From NCBI GenBank assembly GCA_950063125.1, contig CATLZI010000133.1:1-6019 (forward strand): a DNA stretch of 6,019 nt, given 5' to 3'. Positions 5,075 to 6,019 of the stretch are shown here, piece after piece. This stretch comes from an uncultured Porticoccus sp. (GTDB lineage Bacteria > Pseudomonadota > Gammaproteobacteria > Pseudomonadales > Porticoccaceae). The notes under the pieces are model-generated. The model saw nothing but the letters and a program-made list of their open reading frames with translations. It ran no database searches and was not told the origin of the DNA. The first letter of the stretch is position 1. Every line of letters begins with the position of its first letter. The translations under genes were made by a program, and so were the position numbers.

Positions 5075-5163
5075 TGGTGCCCGGAGCCGGGGTCGAACCG
5101 GCACGGAGGTTACCCTCCGAGGGATTTTAAGTCCCTTGCGTCTACCAATTTCGCCATCCGGGC
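5075..5163 (-). tRNA. tRNA-Leu (anticodon TAA)
   Basis: The gene starts GCCCGGATGGCGAAATTGG, typical of bacterial tRNA-Leu, and ends with TCCGGGC, A and an encoded CCA (5077-5075). The 7-bp acceptor stem pairs GCCCGGA (5163-5157) with TCCGGGC (5085-5079). The anticodon stem AGGGA/TCCCT encloses the loop CTTAAAA, anticodon TAA at 5127-5129, reading UUA and UUG codons. The long variable arm (CGGAGGGTAACCTCCG) is that of a class II tRNA, and GGTTCGACCCC forms the T arm. All parts are intact, total 89 nt with CCA. Its first 25 nt and 18 nt of leader are repeated perfectly upstream at 5279-5321. It is probably transcribed together with tRNA-Cys, as no separate promoter is evident. Confidence 0.97.
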
Positions 5164-5181
5164 ATTTTTGAGGATGGGCTT
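5139..5181. repeat. 43-bp direct repeat, copy 1 (tRNA-Leu 5' end and leader)
   Basis: These bases are identical to 5279-5321, exactly 140 bp away. They comprise the first 25 nt of the working tRNA-Leu gene (5139-5163) and 18 bp upstream of it (5164-5181). The match breaks at both ends (5138 against 5278, and 5182 against 5322). Confidence 0.95.
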
Positions 5182-5204
5182 TACTACTGATGTTATCTGA
5201 AGGT

Positions 5205-5278
5205 TGCCAGCACGCTGTGCTGGTCCTTGCGGTCGCTATCGGCTCCTGCCTTTCGCGACACTTGAGCATCCTGCTCAT
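5205..5278. other. Segment with two compact hairpins between the tRNA-Leu copies
   Basis: CCAGCAC-GCT-GTGCTGG (5207-5223) is a 7-bp stem with a 3-nt loop, and TGAGCA-TCC-TGCTCA (5263-5277) a 6-bp stem with a 3-nt loop; 39 bases lie between them. The second hairpin abuts the truncated tRNA fragment. The layout recalls paired REP-type palindromes or a tiny mobile repeat. No coding similarity is seen. Neither stem is followed by a T-run on either strand, so terminators are unlikely. Confidence 0.5.
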
Positions 5279-5321
5279 CGTCTACCAATTTCGCCATCCG
5301 GGCATTTTTGAGGATGGGCTT
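5279..5321. repeat. 43-bp direct repeat, copy 2, holding a truncated tRNA-Leu
   Basis: Perfect copy of 5139-5181. The part 5279-5303 is a tRNA-Leu 5' fragment (minus strand) that stops in the D arm, right where the unrelated double-hairpin segment begins. It cannot fold as a tRNA. It may be the footprint of an integration into the tRNA gene that rebuilt the intact copy, or a partial duplication. Confidence 0.95.
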
Positions 5322-5424
5322 GTTCCGGTTGTTACTGCTTTCGCTTACGCAATTGACGATTGATGGTCTGGGGGTTTATCGGGCTGGACGATCAAACGGC
5401 GGTGTTGCGTTTAACGGTTGAAAA

Positions 5425-5498
5425 TGGAGGCGCGGGTCGGAATCGAACCGGCGTTAACGGAGTTGCAGTCCGCTGCATGACCACTCTGCCACCGCGCC
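5425..5498 (-). tRNA. tRNA-Cys (anticodon GCA)
   Basis: The acceptor stem pairs GGCGCGG (5498-5492) with CCGCGCC (5435-5429), followed by discriminator T (5428), usual for tRNA-Cys, and encoded CCA (5427-5425). The anticodon stem GCGGA/TCCGT holds the loop CTGCAAC, anticodon GCA at 5464-5466. The T arm GGTTCGATTCC is intact; total 74 nt with CCA. It lies between pgsA and tRNA-Leu, as in Pseudomonas-like genomes, but the tRNA-Gly expected between pgsA and tRNA-Cys is not present in the 137 bp upstream. Confidence 0.97.
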
Positions 5499-5555
5499 TT
5501 TTGGATGCGGGATTGTACCCGACGAGATTTTCAAAGAACAGTAAAGAAGGCGGGT

Positions 5556-5583
5556 ATTCTATGGATTGATCGGCGATAAGCAA
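5556..5583 (-). promoter_or_regulatory. Candidate promoter of the tRNA-Cys/tRNA-Leu operon
   Basis: On the minus strand TTGCTT (5583-5578) and TAGAAT (5561-5556) are spaced by 16 bp, a fair sigma-70 match. The bases after the -10, ACCCGCC, form a GC-rich discriminator, as expected for stable-RNA promoters under stringent control. Transcription would start near 5549, about 50 nt before tRNA-Cys. A second -10-like TACAAT lies at 5517-5512, closer to the tRNA, but lacks a good -35. Confidence 0.5.
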
Positions 5584-5635
5584 CCTCTTTTTCGCTGCGG
5601 GGAGAATAACGCCGGTATTGCGTCACCACTCACCC

Positions 5636-6019
5636 TCAGGTGACTTTGGACAACTCCGGCCAGGCAGCTTTCAGGTAGATCAGCATGGACCACAGGGTCA
5701 GCAGTGCTGCCACGTACAGCAGGGCGATGCCCATCAGATCCAGCACCGGATACAGCACCGGATCAATCGCCAGCAATATGGCAATGGCGATCATCTGCAG
5801 GGTCGTTTTCACTTTCCCTAGGTAGGACACCGCCACGCTGGTGCGATTGCCCAGTTCAGCCATCCACTCCCGCAGTGCAGAAATCACGATTTCACGGCCG
5901 ATGATCACTAGGGTCGGCAATGCAAACAGCACATTGGCATGGGATTCCAGCAGCATGATCAGGGCCGAGGCCACGATCAGTTTGTCCGCTACAGGGTCGA
6001 GAAACGCACCGAACGGGGT
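5636..6019 (-). CDS. pgsA: CDP-diacylglycerol--glycerol-3-phosphate 3-phosphatidyltransferase, N-terminus beyond window
   Basis: The frame is open to the window edge and gives the last 127 residues of an enzyme of about 185. It begins [17 protein letters not shown], the second half of the CDP-alcohol phosphatidyltransferase motif (G...D...D), including its last two metal-binding aspartates. Three or four hydrophobic segments follow, and [20 protein letters not shown] is typical of PgsA. The enzyme sits in the inner membrane and makes phosphatidylglycerophosphate, the committed step to phosphatidylglycerol and cardiolipin. It ends [17 protein letters not shown] inside the visible part is not the start, since the conserved motif lies upstream of it. 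In relatives uvrC precedes it and tRNA genes follow, as they do here. A small dyad, GTCACC/GGTGAC (5622-5644), spans the stop codon. Confidence 0.95.
   Translation of the reverse strand, partial: TPFGAFLDPVADKLIVASALIMLLESHANVLFALPTLVIIGREIVISALREWMAELGNRTSVAVSYLGKVKTTLQMIAIAILLAIDPVLYPVLDLMGIALLYVAALLTLWSMLIYLKAAWPELSKVT

Noticed and set aside
4970..5278. A 102-codon minus-strand reading frame running through tRNA-Leu
   Set aside because: It reads straight through the intact tRNA-Leu gene and the double-hairpin segment, has no protein-family resemblance and no ribosome site.
5499..5635. tRNA-Gly expected between pgsA and tRNA-Cys
   Set aside because: No tRNA-Gly sequence or any cloverleaf could be found; the interval instead contains the promoter candidate.
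5622..5644. GTCACC/GGTGAC hairpin as the pgsA terminator
   Set aside because: It spans the stop codon, the loop is 11 nt and no T-run follows on the minus strand.

Overview
The window looks like a stretch of a gammaproteobacterial chromosome. The best clue is the right edge: on the minus strand, the 3' part of pgsA (phosphatidylglycerophosphate synthase) is followed by tRNA-Cys(GCA) and tRNA-Leu(TAA), an order known from Pseudomonas-like and marine gammaproteobacteria. The tRNA-Gly that often sits in this cluster is not seen. I cannot name a genus. Every protein gene I support lies on the minus strand, so transcription runs from right to left.

Right part (5000-6019): pgsA, a good promoter candidate, tRNA-Cys, a 25-nt truncated copy of the 5' end of tRNA-Leu, a segment with two compact hairpins, the intact tRNA-Leu and a terminator-like hairpin. 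The truncated and intact tRNA-Leu copies share a perfect 43-bp direct repeat 140 bp apart. Middle right (3600-5000): about 420 bp without a protein gene, then a CaCA-type calcium/sodium antiporter. It is followed by a long hairpin with three single-base bulges on one arm that resembles a folded integron attC site. Middle (1500-3600): a small YqiA/YcfP-like alpha/beta hydrolase, a gene-poor stretch with the remnant of what may be a peptidase-like gene, an AT-rich HEPN-like protein and a DUF2939 membrane-anchored protein. Left (1-1500): a paiB fragment that breaks off into a short repeat-rich purine tract, a 330-bp gap with several dyads, and a translationally coupled pair, YqcI/YcgG (GntA-like haem N-hydroxylase family) and a DUF1989 (urea-carboxylase-associated) protein cut by the window edge.

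The mix of conserved housekeeping genes on the right and small, AT-rich or broken accessory genes further left suggests a tRNA-adjacent variable region. The two most interesting points are the YqcI/YcgG-DUF1989 pair, a candidate for chemistry on guanidino compounds or arginine, possibly diazeniumdiolate formation, and the tRNA-Leu 5'-end duplication with its double-hairpin insert.
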